A stretch of DNA of 64,000 nucleotides from Arthrobacter sp. OAP107. Lineage in GTDB: Bacteria > Actinomycetota > Actinomycetes > Actinomycetales > Micrococcaceae. This document shows, piece by piece, positions 15,790-23,894 of the stretch. The DNA lies in contig NZ_JBEPOK010000001.1 of assembly GCF_040546765.1 (NCBI RefSeq), positions 4,154,001-4,218,000 on the forward strand. Direction: 5' to 3'. Numbering within the stretch: the stretch's first letter is position 1; each line of letters begins with the position of its first letter. The translations under genes and the position numbers were made by a program. The notes under the pieces were generated by a model. That model saw nothing but the letters and a program-made list of their open reading frames with translations, did not search any database and was not told the DNA's origin.

Positions 15790-17070
15790 CTAACGGACGG
15801 TAACGGGTCCGACGTCGGCCGGTTCGGCATTGACTGAACCGGCCGCTTCCGTCTCCACGCCCGTTGGGGACGAACTGGCTGCGGACGCGGCGGTTGCATC
15901 TGCGGCCGGAGCCCGGCGGGCAGCTGCCTTGGCACGGGCGGCGGCGCAGGCCATCACCGCCAGGCCCAGCAGGGTGATCGCGGCCCCCGCCCAGATGGGC
16001 GAGGTGTAGCCCAGGCCGGCGGTGATGGTCACGCCGCCGAGCCAGGCGCCCAGCGCGTGGCCCACATTGAACGCGCCGATGTTGGCTCCGGATGCCAGCG
16101 TGGGCGCCTTGGCCGCGTGCTTCATGACGCGCATCTGCAGCCCGGGCACCGTGGCGAACCCGAAACCGCCCAGCAGCAGCAAAGAGGCGATGGTGAGAAC
16201 CTGGTTGCCCGCGCCCAGAGCGAAAACCACCAGCACGACCACGAGGACTGAGAGCACGGCGAGCAGGGTGCGGTCGACGTCGCGGTCGGCCGCCCGGCCG
16301 CCGAGGGTGTTGCCGATAAACAGGCCCACGCCGAAGACAATCAGCAGCCACGGAACCGTGGAGGCGGCGAATCCGGAAACCTCGGTAAGGGTGAAGGCAA
16401 TGTACGTGAACGCGCCGAACATGCCGCCATAGCCGAGGATGGTCACCAGGATGGACAGCCACACCTGGGCGGAGCGGAAGGCGCGCAATTCGCTGCGCAG
16501 CCCACCGTTTGCGGTATCACCGGCCCCCGCGTTGGGCACCAGGGCCAGGATGCCGGCGAGCGCCAGCACTCCGATGCCAGTGATGGCCCAGAAGGTGGAA
16601 CGCCAGCCTGCTGCCTGACCCAGCAGCGTGTCGAGCGGAACGCCCAGGACATTGGCAGCCGTGAGGCCGGTGAACATGATGGCGATGGCGGCGGCCTTCT
16701 TGGTTGGCGGGACCATCCCCGCAGCCACCACCGCGCCGATGCCGAAGAAGGCACCGTGCGCGAGGGCAGCAACCACCCGGCCAGCCATCATCGCCCAGTA
16801 GTCAGGGGCAATCGCGGACAGCAGATTGCCGGCGATGAAGAGCACCAGCAGCATGGCCAGCACGGGCTTGCGCTGGAAGCGGGAAACCACAGCGGTAAGT
16901 CCCAGCGCGCCCACCACGACGGCGAGGGCATAGCCGGAGATGAACCAGCCGGCGGAGGCTTCGCTCACCCGGAAATCCGTGGCCACCTCGGGGAGCAGCC
17001 CCATGATGACGAATTCGGTGAGTCCGATGCCGAACCCGCCGAGGGCCAGGGCTATCAGGCCAACAGGCAT
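15790..17070 (-). CDS. MFS efflux-type transporter (AraJ/arabinose-efflux-like)
   Basis: Major facilitator of 426 residues with 12 predicted helices and an Ala-rich C-terminal tail of about 45 residues. The start MPVGLIALALGGFGIGLTEF and the motif region GRVVAALAHGAFFGIGAVVAAGMV are characteristic of the DHA1 AraJ/PbuE/YdhP-like exporters. The ATG at 17070 has GAAGGAG 10 nt upstream. Divergent from a MarR regulator gene across an operator-rich region (17123-17189), the classic arrangement of a ligand-inducible efflux pump. Substrate unknown; its placement within the inositol locus may be incidental. Confidence 0.87.
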   Translation of the reverse strand: MPVGLIALALGGFGIGLTEFVIMGLLPEVATDFRVSEASAGWFISGYALAVVVGALGLTAVVSRFQRKPVLAMLLVLFIAGNLLSAIAPDYWAMMAGRVVAALAHGAFFGIGAVVAAGMVPPTKKAAAIAIMFTGLTAANVLGVPLDTLLGQAAGWRSTFWAITGIGVLALAGILALVPNAGAGDTANGGLRSELRAFRSAQVWLSILVTILGYGGMFGAFTYIAFTLTEVSGFAASTVPWLLIVFGVGLFIGNTLGGRAADRDVDRTLLAVLSVLVVVLVVFALGAGNQVLTIASLLLLGGFGFATVPGLQMRVMKHAAKAPTLASGANIGAFNVGHALGAWLGGVTITAGLGYTSPIWAGAAITLLGLAVMACAAARAKAAARRAPAADATAASAASSSPTGVETEAAGSVNAEPADVGPVTVR

Positions 17071-17122
17071 GGATGTGCTCCTTCGGAACTGTACTGATTG
17101 GGAGGCGCGGCGTAAGGTATTA

Positions 17123-17189
17123 GTTGCAGGCGCGCTATATTTCGTTGCACAAGCAAATATTGCACATAAAGATATAGCGCGCAAGCAAC
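17123..17189. promoter_or_regulatory. Long imperfect palindrome, probable MarR operator region
   Basis: GTTGCAGGCGCGCTATAT (17123-17140) and its inverse at 17172-17189 differ at 2 of 18 positions. Between them lies TTGCACAAGCAA plus TTGCACA. The region is centred between the divergent MFS and MarR genes, fitting dual control by the MarR protein. Confidence 0.55.
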
Positions 17190-17241
17190 TATCTGCCGCG
17201 CTCTGTTCCGTGTGAGCCGGAGAACGGAAGGAGGAGAGCCC

Positions 17242-17691
17242 ATGGGGATCAAGGACGACGCCGTGGAGGTTCGCGCCCAGGGGTGGCGCACCTTGGCGGC
17301 CCTGCACGGGCTGATTGAGGCGGAGCTGGAACGGTCTCTGCAGGGGCAGGCGCAGCTTTCCGTCGTCGAATACACCGTGCTCGACGCCCTCAGCCGGCAG
17401 GACGGGTGGCACATGCGCATGCAGCAGCTGGCGCGGGCCACGGCCCTGAGTGCCAGTGCGACGACCCGCCTCGTGAACCGGCTGGAGGACCGCGGCCTGC
17501 TGACCCGCATCCTCTGCGCGGACGACCGCCGCGGCATCTACACCGAACTCACCGACAGCGGAAGCAAGCTGCTGGCAGAAGCACGGCCGGTCCACGACGC
17601 CACGCTGGAACGGACCCTCGCCGAAGCGCAGCAGGTGCCGGAGCTGGCGCCCCTGGTGGACGCCCTCCCCCGGCTCCACGCCGGCGTCTAA
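17242..17691 (+). CDS. MarR-family transcriptional regulator
   Basis: Winged-helix repressor of 149 residues. Dimerisation helices flank a DNA-binding core with MQQLARATALSASATTRLVNRLEDRG as helix-turn-helix and the wing DRRGIYTELTDSG, where the Asp-Arg pair is the MarR signature. ATG 17242 follows GGAGGAG. It is divergent from the MFS exporter gene, which it presumably represses along with itself. Immediately downstream is an IS110 insertion sequence, whose end lies close to the stop codon. Confidence 0.9.
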   Translation: MGIKDDAVEVRAQGWRTLAALHGLIEAELERSLQGQAQLSVVEYTVLDALSRQDGWHMRMQQLARATALSASATTRLVNRLEDRGLLTRILCADDRRGIYTELTDSGSKLLAEARPVHDATLERTLAEAQQVPELAPLVDALPRLHAGV

Positions 17692-19030
17692 TACGAAAGT
17701 AAGGTTCGTCAGGCTGCGGCGGCCGGGGTGATGGTGACGTTGAAGCCGAGGCTGTTGAGCTTCTTGATGGCGTTGTTTTTGGCTTTGATCGGGTCCAGGC
17801 GGGTGAAGTGATCGGCGCCGGGGTCGGCGTAGCATTCGCCGTCAGCGAGCATGTGCCAGACGGCGGTGAGGATGGAGTGTTCGACGGCCACGGTGGCTTT
17901 CATGGGTCCGCGGCGGGCGGCGACGCGCCAGTATTTTGCGGCCAGGTAGGTGTCCTTGCTCCGGGAAGCGGACATGGCCGCGATGCCCAGGGCGCCTTTG
18001 AGGTATTTGTTGCCGGGCAGGATGTGGGCTGACTTGATCCGTCCGGCGGACTCGTTGGCGCCGGGACAGACGCCCGTCCAGGAAGCGAGCCTACCGGGTG
18101 TTTCGAAGCGGGACATGTCTGCGCCGGTTTCGGCGATGATCACGTCGGCGACTTTGAGTGAGACTCCGGGGATGGTGGCCAGGAACTCCCTGGCGGCACG
18201 AAAGGGCTCCATCGCTTCCTCGATCCGTCCGGTGAGCGCGTCGATGATGCGGGACTGGGCATCGATCTGGTCCAGATGCAACCGGGCCATGAACGCGTGG
18301 TGGCTTTTGAAGCGGCCGGTGAGGGCCTCCACGAGCTCGGGGATTCTTGAGCGGAGAGTGCCTTTGGCAAGGCCAGCGAGGACCTCCGGGTCGCGTTCAC
18401 CGCTGACGAGGGCCTCGAGCATCGCCCGGGACGAAACACCGGTGAGGTCCGAGACCACCGAGGAGAGCTTGATCCCGGAGCCTTCCAGGAACTTCTCCAG
18501 GCGCTGGATCTCCCGGGTCCGGTCACGGATAGCAATGGCCCTGGCCCTGGTCAGGTCCCGCAGTTCCCGGATCGGTTCGGGCGGGACGAACGAGGCCCGA
18601 AGCAGCCCGTGCGCGCCCAACTGGGCGAGCCAGGCCGCGTCAGAGACATCGGTTTTGCGGCCCGGGATGTTCCATGCGGCCTTGGCGTTGACCAGCATCA
18701 CCGGCAGCGTTTCTTCGAGGAGATAGAAGAAAGGTTTCCAGTAATCGCTCGTGGCTTCCATGACGACCGTAGTGACGTGCTCGCGTTCCAGGAAGTCCCG
18801 CAGGGCAAGGATCTGGCCTGTGGTTGCGCCCCAGGTCGTGACCGTGGAGGTGTAGGTTCCGGCCCGCTGCCCGGGCAGCCGGAGACAGACCTTCGCGTCA
18901 CGTTTGGAAATATCCAAACCGGCAGCCCGCTCGTGCACGATATCCATGACTGTTCCTCCTGACACCTTTGACCTCGTCATGTCGGGCATCTGCCGAGGGG
19001 AGGACAGGGAAAACAGAGGAATCTAACACT
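17692..19030 (-). mobile_element. IS110-family insertion sequence (ends approximate)
   Basis: The only recognisable gene is the IS110-type transposase at 17709-18947. IS110 elements lack clear terminal inverted repeats and leave little or no target duplication, and I could not fix the ends by eye. In the IS110 subgroup the bridge RNA is encoded in the non-coding end upstream of the transposase; here that would lie beyond 18948, within 18948-19300. It is inserted between marR and the end of the iol operon. Confidence 0.6.
17709..18947 (-). CDS. IS110-family transposase (DEDD recombinase)
   Basis: Recombinase of 412 residues, full length for the family. The RuvC-like N-terminal domain has the DEDD residues Asp12 (GLDISKRD), Glu64 (VMEATSDYW), Asp100 and Asp103 (KTDVSDAAWLA). 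The C-terminal Tnp domain has the conserved serine in GANESAGRIKS (Ser300) and the LPGNKYLKGAL stretch. ATG 18947 follows a strong AGGAGG; an upstream ATG at 18989 is less likely. No frameshift or stop is seen, so the enzyme could be active. Such enzymes use a bridge RNA to pair donor and target DNA. Confidence 0.93.
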   Translation of the reverse strand: MDIVHERAAGLDISKRDAKVCLRLPGQRAGTYTSTVTTWGATTGQILALRDFLEREHVTTVVMEATSDYWKPFFYLLEETLPVMLVNAKAAWNIPGRKTDVSDAAWLAQLGAHGLLRASFVPPEPIRELRDLTRARAIAIRDRTREIQRLEKFLEGSGIKLSSVVSDLTGVSSRAMLEALVSGERDPEVLAGLAKGTLRSRIPELVEALTGRFKSHHAFMARLHLDQIDAQSRIIDALTGRIEEAMEPFRAAREFLATIPGVSLKVADVIIAETGADMSRFETPGRLASWTGVCPGANESAGRIKSAHILPGNKYLKGALGIAAMSASRSKDTYLAAKYWRVAARRGPMKATVAVEHSILTAVWHMLADGECYADPGADHFTRLDPIKAKNNAIKKLNSLGFNVTITPAAAA

Positions 19031-19307
19031 CGTGCTCCAAAGGCAACAATCCACGGTTCCCGTGGAAGCCCTCCGCGCCACGCTAGCCCACAGGCTCAAC
19101 CACAGCACCACAGACGGACCGGCGTCCACCGCGGCAGACACCTTCATGATCCGCCCGAAACCTCATCCGCGGCCAGAGCCCATGGCGAGGCAACCGCATA
19201 CTTTCTCCCACCACGGCGCGACAGCGACGCCGGGCCGCTAGCCCCCCGGCCAGCCACCCGCCGTCGAACGCCTGAGTGTAAAACCCCTCCGGCGACTGAT
19301 TTATGTG
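18948..19307. other. 360-bp non-coding stretch upstream of the IS110 transposase
   Basis: No convincing gene on either strand. It presumably contains the transposase promoter, one end of the insertion sequence and possibly its bridge RNA. The remainder is unassigned. Confidence 0.4.
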
Positions 19308-19358
19308 CAGATGATGCCCCCTCGAGCGGGCGAGAGGGCATCATCTGGACAAAACTCC
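19308..19358 (-). repeat. Palindromic element, family 2 copy A, at the end of the iol operon
   Basis: Arms at 19308-19324 and 19331-19347 pair over 17 bp with one mismatch and a 6-nt loop. The adjoining 16 bp ATCTGGACAAAACTCC (19343-19358) recurs exactly at 21767-21782. It begins 16 nt after the iolT stop codon, so it may act as the operon terminator. Confidence 0.65.
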
Positions 19359-19374
19359 TGCGTGCGTGCGGCTT

Positions 19375-20829
19375 TTAGTGCACCCGGGTTCCCGCGTCGG
19401 TCTTTTGTGCGGCGTCGGTCTCGGCGTCCGCGGGGACGCCGGCTTGGTGCTTGAAGTAGTGCTCCACGTCCTCGAGGCTCTTGTCCTTGGTTTCGGGAAC
19501 GTACTTCGCCGCGAACAGGATCGCGACCACACCCAGGACGGCGAACACGAAGAACGTGTTGGAGATGCCGATGGCCGCGAGCAGCTGCGGGAAGCCGAAG
19601 CCGATCAGGAAGTTCACGGTCCAGAGCACGAAGGCTGATGCGCCCATGCCCAGGCCGCGCAGCTTCAGCGGGAAGATCTCCGAGAGCATGAGCCACGTGA
19701 CCGGCGAAATGGCCCCCTGCTGGAACGCGAGGAACGTCACGGTCAGGGCCAGGATCACGTAGCCGCGGCCGGTGCCCTCGGGCAAGGCCAGCGAGAACAG
19801 GCCGATGAGGAGCAGCGCCGTGGTGGTGCCCACCTGCCCGGTGATGAGCATACGGCGGCGCCCCACCTTGCCGAGGAGCCAGATGCCCGCGAAGGTGGCC
19901 AGCACGGAGATTACGCCGTTGGCGATGTTGGCGCTGAGGGCCGCTTCCCGGCCGAAGCCGGCATCCGCCAGGATCTGCGTGCCGTAATACATGATCGAGT
20001 TCACGCCGGTGATCTGCTGGATCACCGCAAGGCCGACGCCGACGAAGAAGATCCGCCGCAGCCAGGGAACCTGCAGGTCCTTCCAGGACCCCATCTTGGA
20101 CTTGTAGTCCTCCACGGCCATGGCTTTGACTTCTTCGAATTCCGCTGTGGCATCAGTCCTGGAGCGGATGCGCTGGAGCACGCCGAGCGCCTCGCCGAAG
20201 CTGCCCATGGAGGCGAGCCAGCGCGGGCTCTCGGGCATGAAGGCCATGCCGATCCACAGGGCGACGGCCGGCAGCGTGGCGATAACCAGCATCCAGCGCC
20301 AGATGCCTCCGGCCTCGCCGAAGGTGTTGCCGAGGTAGGCGTTGAAGATGAAGGCGAGCAGCTGACCCGTGACGATCATGAGCTCGTTCTGCGTCACGAT
20401 CCGTCCGCGCCGGGCCGACGGCGACACCTCCGCAAGGTACACCGGCACCGTCACGGACGCCCCGCCCACGGCCAGGCCCAGGATGAAGCGGGCCGCCACC
20501 ATGAACTCGGTGCCGGGTGCCAGGGTGCAGGACAGCGTGCCGATGAGGAAGATGACGGCAAGGACCATGATCATCTTGCGGCGGCCGTTCCGGTCGGCCA
20601 GCCTGCCGCCGAAAAGGGCACCGAAGGCGGCGCCGAACAGCAGGGACGACGTCACCATGCCCTCGGCCAGCGGGGTGAGGCCCAGGTCCTCCTGCATGTA
20701 GGGCAGGGCGCCATTGATGACGCCGGTGTCATAGCCGAACAGCAGGCCGCCGAAGGTGGAGATGATGGTGACGGTGCGCAGTGCCCTGTTGTGTTTTAAG
20801 TCAGCCTTCCCAGAAGGCGCCGCCGTCAT
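19375..20829 (-). CDS. iolT: Sugar-porter MFS transporter, probable myo-inositol permease
   Basis: Proton-coupled sugar porter of 484 residues with 12 helices. Signatures are GGLLFGYDTGVINGALPYM at the N-terminus, ADRNGRR and PESPRWLASMG between halves, IQQITGVNSIMYYGTQI in helix 7, and PETKDKSLEDVEHYFK at the end. This matches bacterial inositol transporters of the IolT type. Its ATG overlaps the iolH stop codon (ATGA), so the two are translationally coupled. It is the last gene of the minus-strand iol operon and is followed by a palindromic element at 19308-19358. Specificity for inositol is inferred from the operon. Confidence 0.9.
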   Translation of the reverse strand: MTAAPSGKADLKHNRALRTVTIISTFGGLLFGYDTGVINGALPYMQEDLGLTPLAEGMVTSSLLFGAAFGALFGGRLADRNGRRKMIMVLAVIFLIGTLSCTLAPGTEFMVAARFILGLAVGGASVTVPVYLAEVSPSARRGRIVTQNELMIVTGQLLAFIFNAYLGNTFGEAGGIWRWMLVIATLPAVALWIGMAFMPESPRWLASMGSFGEALGVLQRIRSRTDATAEFEEVKAMAVEDYKSKMGSWKDLQVPWLRRIFFVGVGLAVIQQITGVNSIMYYGTQILADAGFGREAALSANIANGVISVLATFAGIWLLGKVGRRRMLITGQVGTTTALLLIGLFSLALPEGTGRGYVILALTVTFLAFQQGAISPVTWLMLSEIFPLKLRGLGMGASAFVLWTVNFLIGFGFPQLLAAIGISNTFFVFAVLGVVAILFAAKYVPETKDKSLEDVEHYFKHQAGVPADAETDAAQKTDAGTRVH

Positions 20830-21701
20830 ACGCTGACCTTCTGCACGTACTGCTTCATGGTGTCCAGCTGGAAGCGGGAAACCTCCTCGGCATTCTCGTT
20901 TTCGGCGAAGACGCTGGACACCATCACGGTGTCGTCCCGGTCGAGGAACCCGATTTCCTTCAGGCCGCCGAAGAACTCATCCCAGTTCACGTCGCCGTCG
21001 CCGATCTTCAGGTGCTGGTGCACCCGGACGGCGTTGCCCGGCGGGTTGGTGATGTAGCGCAGTCCGTGCGAGGCGTGGTGGTCCATGGTGTCGGCAACGT
21101 GGACCAGACGGAGCTTGTCCCCCGCCGCGCGCATGATGTCCAGCGGCGAGTTCTTCATGTGGAAGCTGTGGGAGGCCACGTAGACCATGCCGACGTTCTT
21201 CGAGTTCAGCCCGCGAATGACGCGGATCGCGGCAAGGCCTTCTTCCACGAAGTCGTCCGGGTGCGGGTCGATGAGCAGGTCGATGCCTTCGCGCTCGATG
21301 ATGGGGAGCAGTTCCTCCATGGAGCGGTAGAACGCTCGCTCGGATTCCTCTGCCAGTTCCGGCCGGCCGCTGAACTCGGTGTTCATCGTGCTCACGCCCA
21401 GGTCAACGGCGATCTGGATGGCGCGCTTCCAGTAGCGCACTGCTGCCTCACGGGCGTCCTCGTCCGGGCCGGACCACCGGAGCACCGGCAGGATGGACGC
21501 GACTTCGATTCCGGCGTCGGTACACGCCTTCTTCAGCTGTCCCACCAGTTCGTCGTCGGCCTTGGGGTGGTTGTAGAAGGGAATGAAATCCGGGTGCGGC
21601 GTCATCTGCATGTACTTGTAGCCGAGGTCCGCCACCACCCTGGGGAATTCCAGCAGGCTGTGGCTGTGGTGGAAGGGGGTGGGATCAAGGGCGATTTTCA
21701 C
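20826..21701 (-). CDS. iolH: Sugar phosphate isomerase/epimerase-like TIM-barrel protein (IolH type)
   Basis: Xylose-isomerase-like TIM barrel of 291 residues, within the AP_endonuc_2 superfamily. Barrel-strand residues able to bind a metal are visible: DPHPDDF, ASHSFHM, HVADTMDHH and, late, HQHLKIGDGDVNWDEFF. Proteins like this recur in actinobacterial inositol clusters as IolH, whose exact reaction is not settled. I chose GTG 21701 because GGAG lies 8 nt before it; an in-frame GTG at 21710 is too close to that site. It overlaps iolT by 4 nt and is separated from iolG by 92 nt that contain a palindrome. Confidence 0.85.
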   Translation of the reverse strand: MKIALDPTPFHHSHSLLEFPRVVADLGYKYMQMTPHPDFIPFYNHPKADDELVGQLKKACTDAGIEVASILPVLRWSGPDEDAREAAVRYWKRAIQIAVDLGVSTMNTEFSGRPELAEESERAFYRSMEELLPIIEREGIDLLIDPHPDDFVEEGLAAIRVIRGLNSKNVGMVYVASHSFHMKNSPLDIMRAAGDKLRLVHVADTMDHHASHGLRYITNPPGNAVRVHQHLKIGDGDVNWDEFFGGLKEIGFLDRDDTVMVSSVFAENENAEEVSRFQLDTMKQYVQKVSV

Positions 21702-21739
21702 GAGGAACACTCCGTTGTGGAAAGAGACGGGTAACGAAC

Positions 21740-21782
21740 GGAGTTTTTGTCCAGATAAGTCGCACTATCTGGACAAAACTCC
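21740..21782 (-). repeat. Palindromic element, family 2 copy B, between iolG and iolH
   Basis: A 13-bp stem TTTTGTCCAGATA (21745-21757)/TATCTGGACAAAA (21766-21778), extended by GGAG/CTCC, with an 8-nt loop. It starts 11 nt after the iolG stop codon. The right arm shares 16 exact bases with the element at 19343-19358. Confidence 0.65.
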
Positions 21783-21793
21783 AAGGGATGGGC

Positions 21794-22807
21794 CTAGCTG
21801 TACAGGGCGGGCTTGGCGTTCAGCTTCACGGCGACCTTCTCGCCGTTCTTCTGCGCCTCCACGCCGGCTTCGCAGCACGCGGCCGTTGCGTAGCCGTCCC
21901 AGGCGCTGGGTCCGCCGATTTCGCCACGGAGCGCGGCGTCCACCCAAGCCTGGATTTCGACGTCGTACGCGGCGCCAAAGCGCTCCTCGAAGCCGGGCGT
22001 GACCTTTCCGCCCCAGCGGCCGTTGCTGCGCAGGTATGGGCCGCTGTCGCCGCCGATGCTGACGATGCCGTCCTCGAAGGAGGCCTGGGTGGCCACTTCG
22101 TAGCCGAACTTGGCGTTCACGTAGATTTCGACGTCGGCCAGGACCCCGGACTCGGTTTCGATCAGGACGTGCTGGGGGTCGTGCTGGCCCGCGGGGGCGT
22201 TTTTGGTTGCCTTGCCGAGGCGGACCTGGACGGAGGTGATCTCTTCACCCGTGAAGAAGCGGATGGCGTCAAACTCGTGGACCACGGAGTCGTTGATCAG
22301 CATCTCGTTGGTGAAGCCCGCCGGGGTGCTCGGGTTGCGGTGCTGGTGGTGCAGCATCAGCAGTTCGCCCAGTTCGCCGTCGCGGATGACAGAGCCCAGT
22401 GCGGCGTATTCGGCGTCGAAGCGGCGCATGAAGCCCACCTGGATGCGCTTGCGGCCCAGCTTTACCTCCGCCTGGACCACCTTCCACGACGATTCGGCGT
22501 CCGGCGTCAGCGGCTTCTCGCACAGGATGGGAAGGTCCTTCTCGATGGCCTTGAGCAGGATCTCCTCGTGCAGGAAGCCCGGCGTGGCGATGAGGACGGC
22601 GTTGACGTCGCCATTGTTCAGCGCCTCGTCGGCGTCGGCCAGGGCAACGGCCCCGGGAATGCCTTCGATGGCGGCCTGGGCGCGGGCCAGGTCAACGTCG
22701 ACGACGGCGGCAACTTCAGCGCCGTGGATGCGCTTGCTGAGGCGCTGGATGTGGTCCGCGCCCATGCGGCCGGCGCCGATAACGGCGACGCGAAGGGTTT
22801 CAGTCAT
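21794..22807 (-). CDS. iolG: Inositol 2-dehydrogenase (Gfo/Idh/MocA family)
   Basis: NAD-dependent oxidation of myo-inositol to 2-keto-myo-inositol (scyllo-inosose), the first catabolic step. The 337-residue protein has the Rossmann motif VAVIGAGRMGADH at residues 7-19, the family EKP motif in LPILCEKPLT near residue 97, and the catalytic-region stretch INDSVVHEFDAIRFF with the Asp/His pair of inositol dehydrogenases. ATG 22807; 36 nt separate it from iolE. It is the only Gfo/Idh protein in the cluster, whereas many related organisms carry several. Confidence 0.92.
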   Translation of the reverse strand: MTETLRVAVIGAGRMGADHIQRLSKRIHGAEVAAVVDVDLARAQAAIEGIPGAVALADADEALNNGDVNAVLIATPGFLHEEILLKAIEKDLPILCEKPLTPDAESSWKVVQAEVKLGRKRIQVGFMRRFDAEYAALGSVIRDGELGELLMLHHQHRNPSTPAGFTNEMLINDSVVHEFDAIRFFTGEEITSVQVRLGKATKNAPAGQHDPQHVLIETESGVLADVEIYVNAKFGYEVATQASFEDGIVSIGGDSGPYLRSNGRWGGKVTPGFEERFGAAYDVEIQAWVDAALRGEIGGPSAWDGYATAACCEAGVEAQKNGEKVAVKLNAKPALYS

Positions 22808-22843
22808 TGTTCTTTCCTTACGTTTGGAATGCCGGGGCGGAGG

Positions 22844-23755
22844 TTAGCTGACCGCGGTGCGGGAGCCGCAGGACAGCAGGTAGTTGCGGGTGCGCTTGGC
22901 AATGGGCATTGGAACATCGAAGGCTACCGGGTACATGTCCTGCTCGACGATGCCGAAGATCGGCCGGTCCAGGGCCTCGACGGCTTCGATGACAGCGCGC
23001 AGGTCTGGCAGGCCATTGGGTGGTTCCGTCATGACGCCGGCCAGGTTCGCCGCAGCCCAGGTCATGTTTTCCTCATTGACCTTCTTCAGGACGTCCGGGT
23101 TGATCTGCTTCAGGTGCAGGTAGCCGATCCGGTCCGGGTAGTTCTTGATGAGCTCCAGGCTGGAGGCGCCGCAGTATTCCGCGTGGCCGGTGTCCAGGCA
23201 CAGGTTGAGGTACTGCGGGTCCGTCGCGCCGAGCAGGGTTTCGATGTCCTCCTGGGCTCCGACGTGCGAGTCGGCGTGGGAGTGGAACTGCTGATTGAGG
23301 CCGAAGTCCTCGATCAGCGTCTTTCCGAGCCGGTTGTGGCCGGCGAACAGGTCGCTCCAGGCCTTGTCCGTGAGCTGGCCGCTTTCCACGGCCTCGCCGG
23401 TAACGTCGTCGCGCCACATGGCGGGGATGACCACGATGTGCTCGCCGCCCATGGCTGCTGTCAGTTCGGCGACCTTGCGGGCCGGTTCCCAGGCCGTCTC
23501 CCACTGGTCCAGGCCGCGGTGGAACGCAGTGAAGACCGTGCCCGCCGTGACCTTCAGGTCGCGCTGCTTGAGCTCCTCGGCCAGCCGCGTCGGGTCGTTG
23601 GGCAGGTAGCCGTAGGGGCCCAGCTCGATCCACTTGTAGCCGGACTCGGCTACTTCGTCGAGGAACCGCTCCCACGGGGTCTGCTTGGGGTCATCCGCAA
23701 ACCACACGCCCCAGGAGTCTGGCGCGGTGCCGATGATCAGCTTGTTCTCAGTCAT
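22844..23755 (-). CDS. iolE: Myo-inosose-2 dehydratase (TIM barrel)
   Basis: Dehydrates 2-keto-myo-inositol to 3D-(3,5/4)-trihydroxycyclohexane-1,2-dione. The 303-residue barrel begins IIGTAPDSWGVWFADDPKQ, the strongly conserved IolE start, and contains SGYKWIELGPYGYLPND, NQQFHSHADSHVG, LCLDTGHAEYCG and IGYLHLKQINPD, which supply the metal-site His, Asp and Glu residues. The start at ATG 23755 fits family length; in-frame sequence further upstream is low-complexity and not coding-like. The 139-nt gap to iolA holds a hairpin at 23794-23832. Confidence 0.94.
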   Translation of the reverse strand: MTENKLIIGTAPDSWGVWFADDPKQTPWERFLDEVAESGYKWIELGPYGYLPNDPTRLAEELKQRDLKVTAGTVFTAFHRGLDQWETAWEPARKVAELTAAMGGEHIVVIPAMWRDDVTGEAVESGQLTDKAWSDLFAGHNRLGKTLIEDFGLNQQFHSHADSHVGAQEDIETLLGATDPQYLNLCLDTGHAEYCGASSLELIKNYPDRIGYLHLKQINPDVLKKVNEENMTWAAANLAGVMTEPPNGLPDLRAVIEAVEALDRPIFGIVEQDMYPVAFDVPMPIAKRTRNYLLSCGSRTAVS

Positions 23756-23793
23756 GACAGCGTTGTCTTTCTCTTTTGCGGGCCCACGCCGCC

Positions 23794-23832
23794 AGGGTTC
23801 CCTCGCCGTGGAGCCCAATCGGCGAGGGTCCC
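23794..23832 (-). other. Intra-operon hairpin between iolA and iolE
   Basis: CCCTCGCC (23800-23807) pairs with GGCGAGGG (23821-23828), and flanking AGGG/CCCT can extend it. No U-run follows. It may tune the relative levels of the upstream and downstream iol genes by processing or partial termination. Confidence 0.45.
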
Positions 23833-23894
23833 TGCCTGAGCTTGCGAAGGCTGGGAGCCGATGGGGACTTGCGGGGCGAGGGTGGCGGTGGGGA

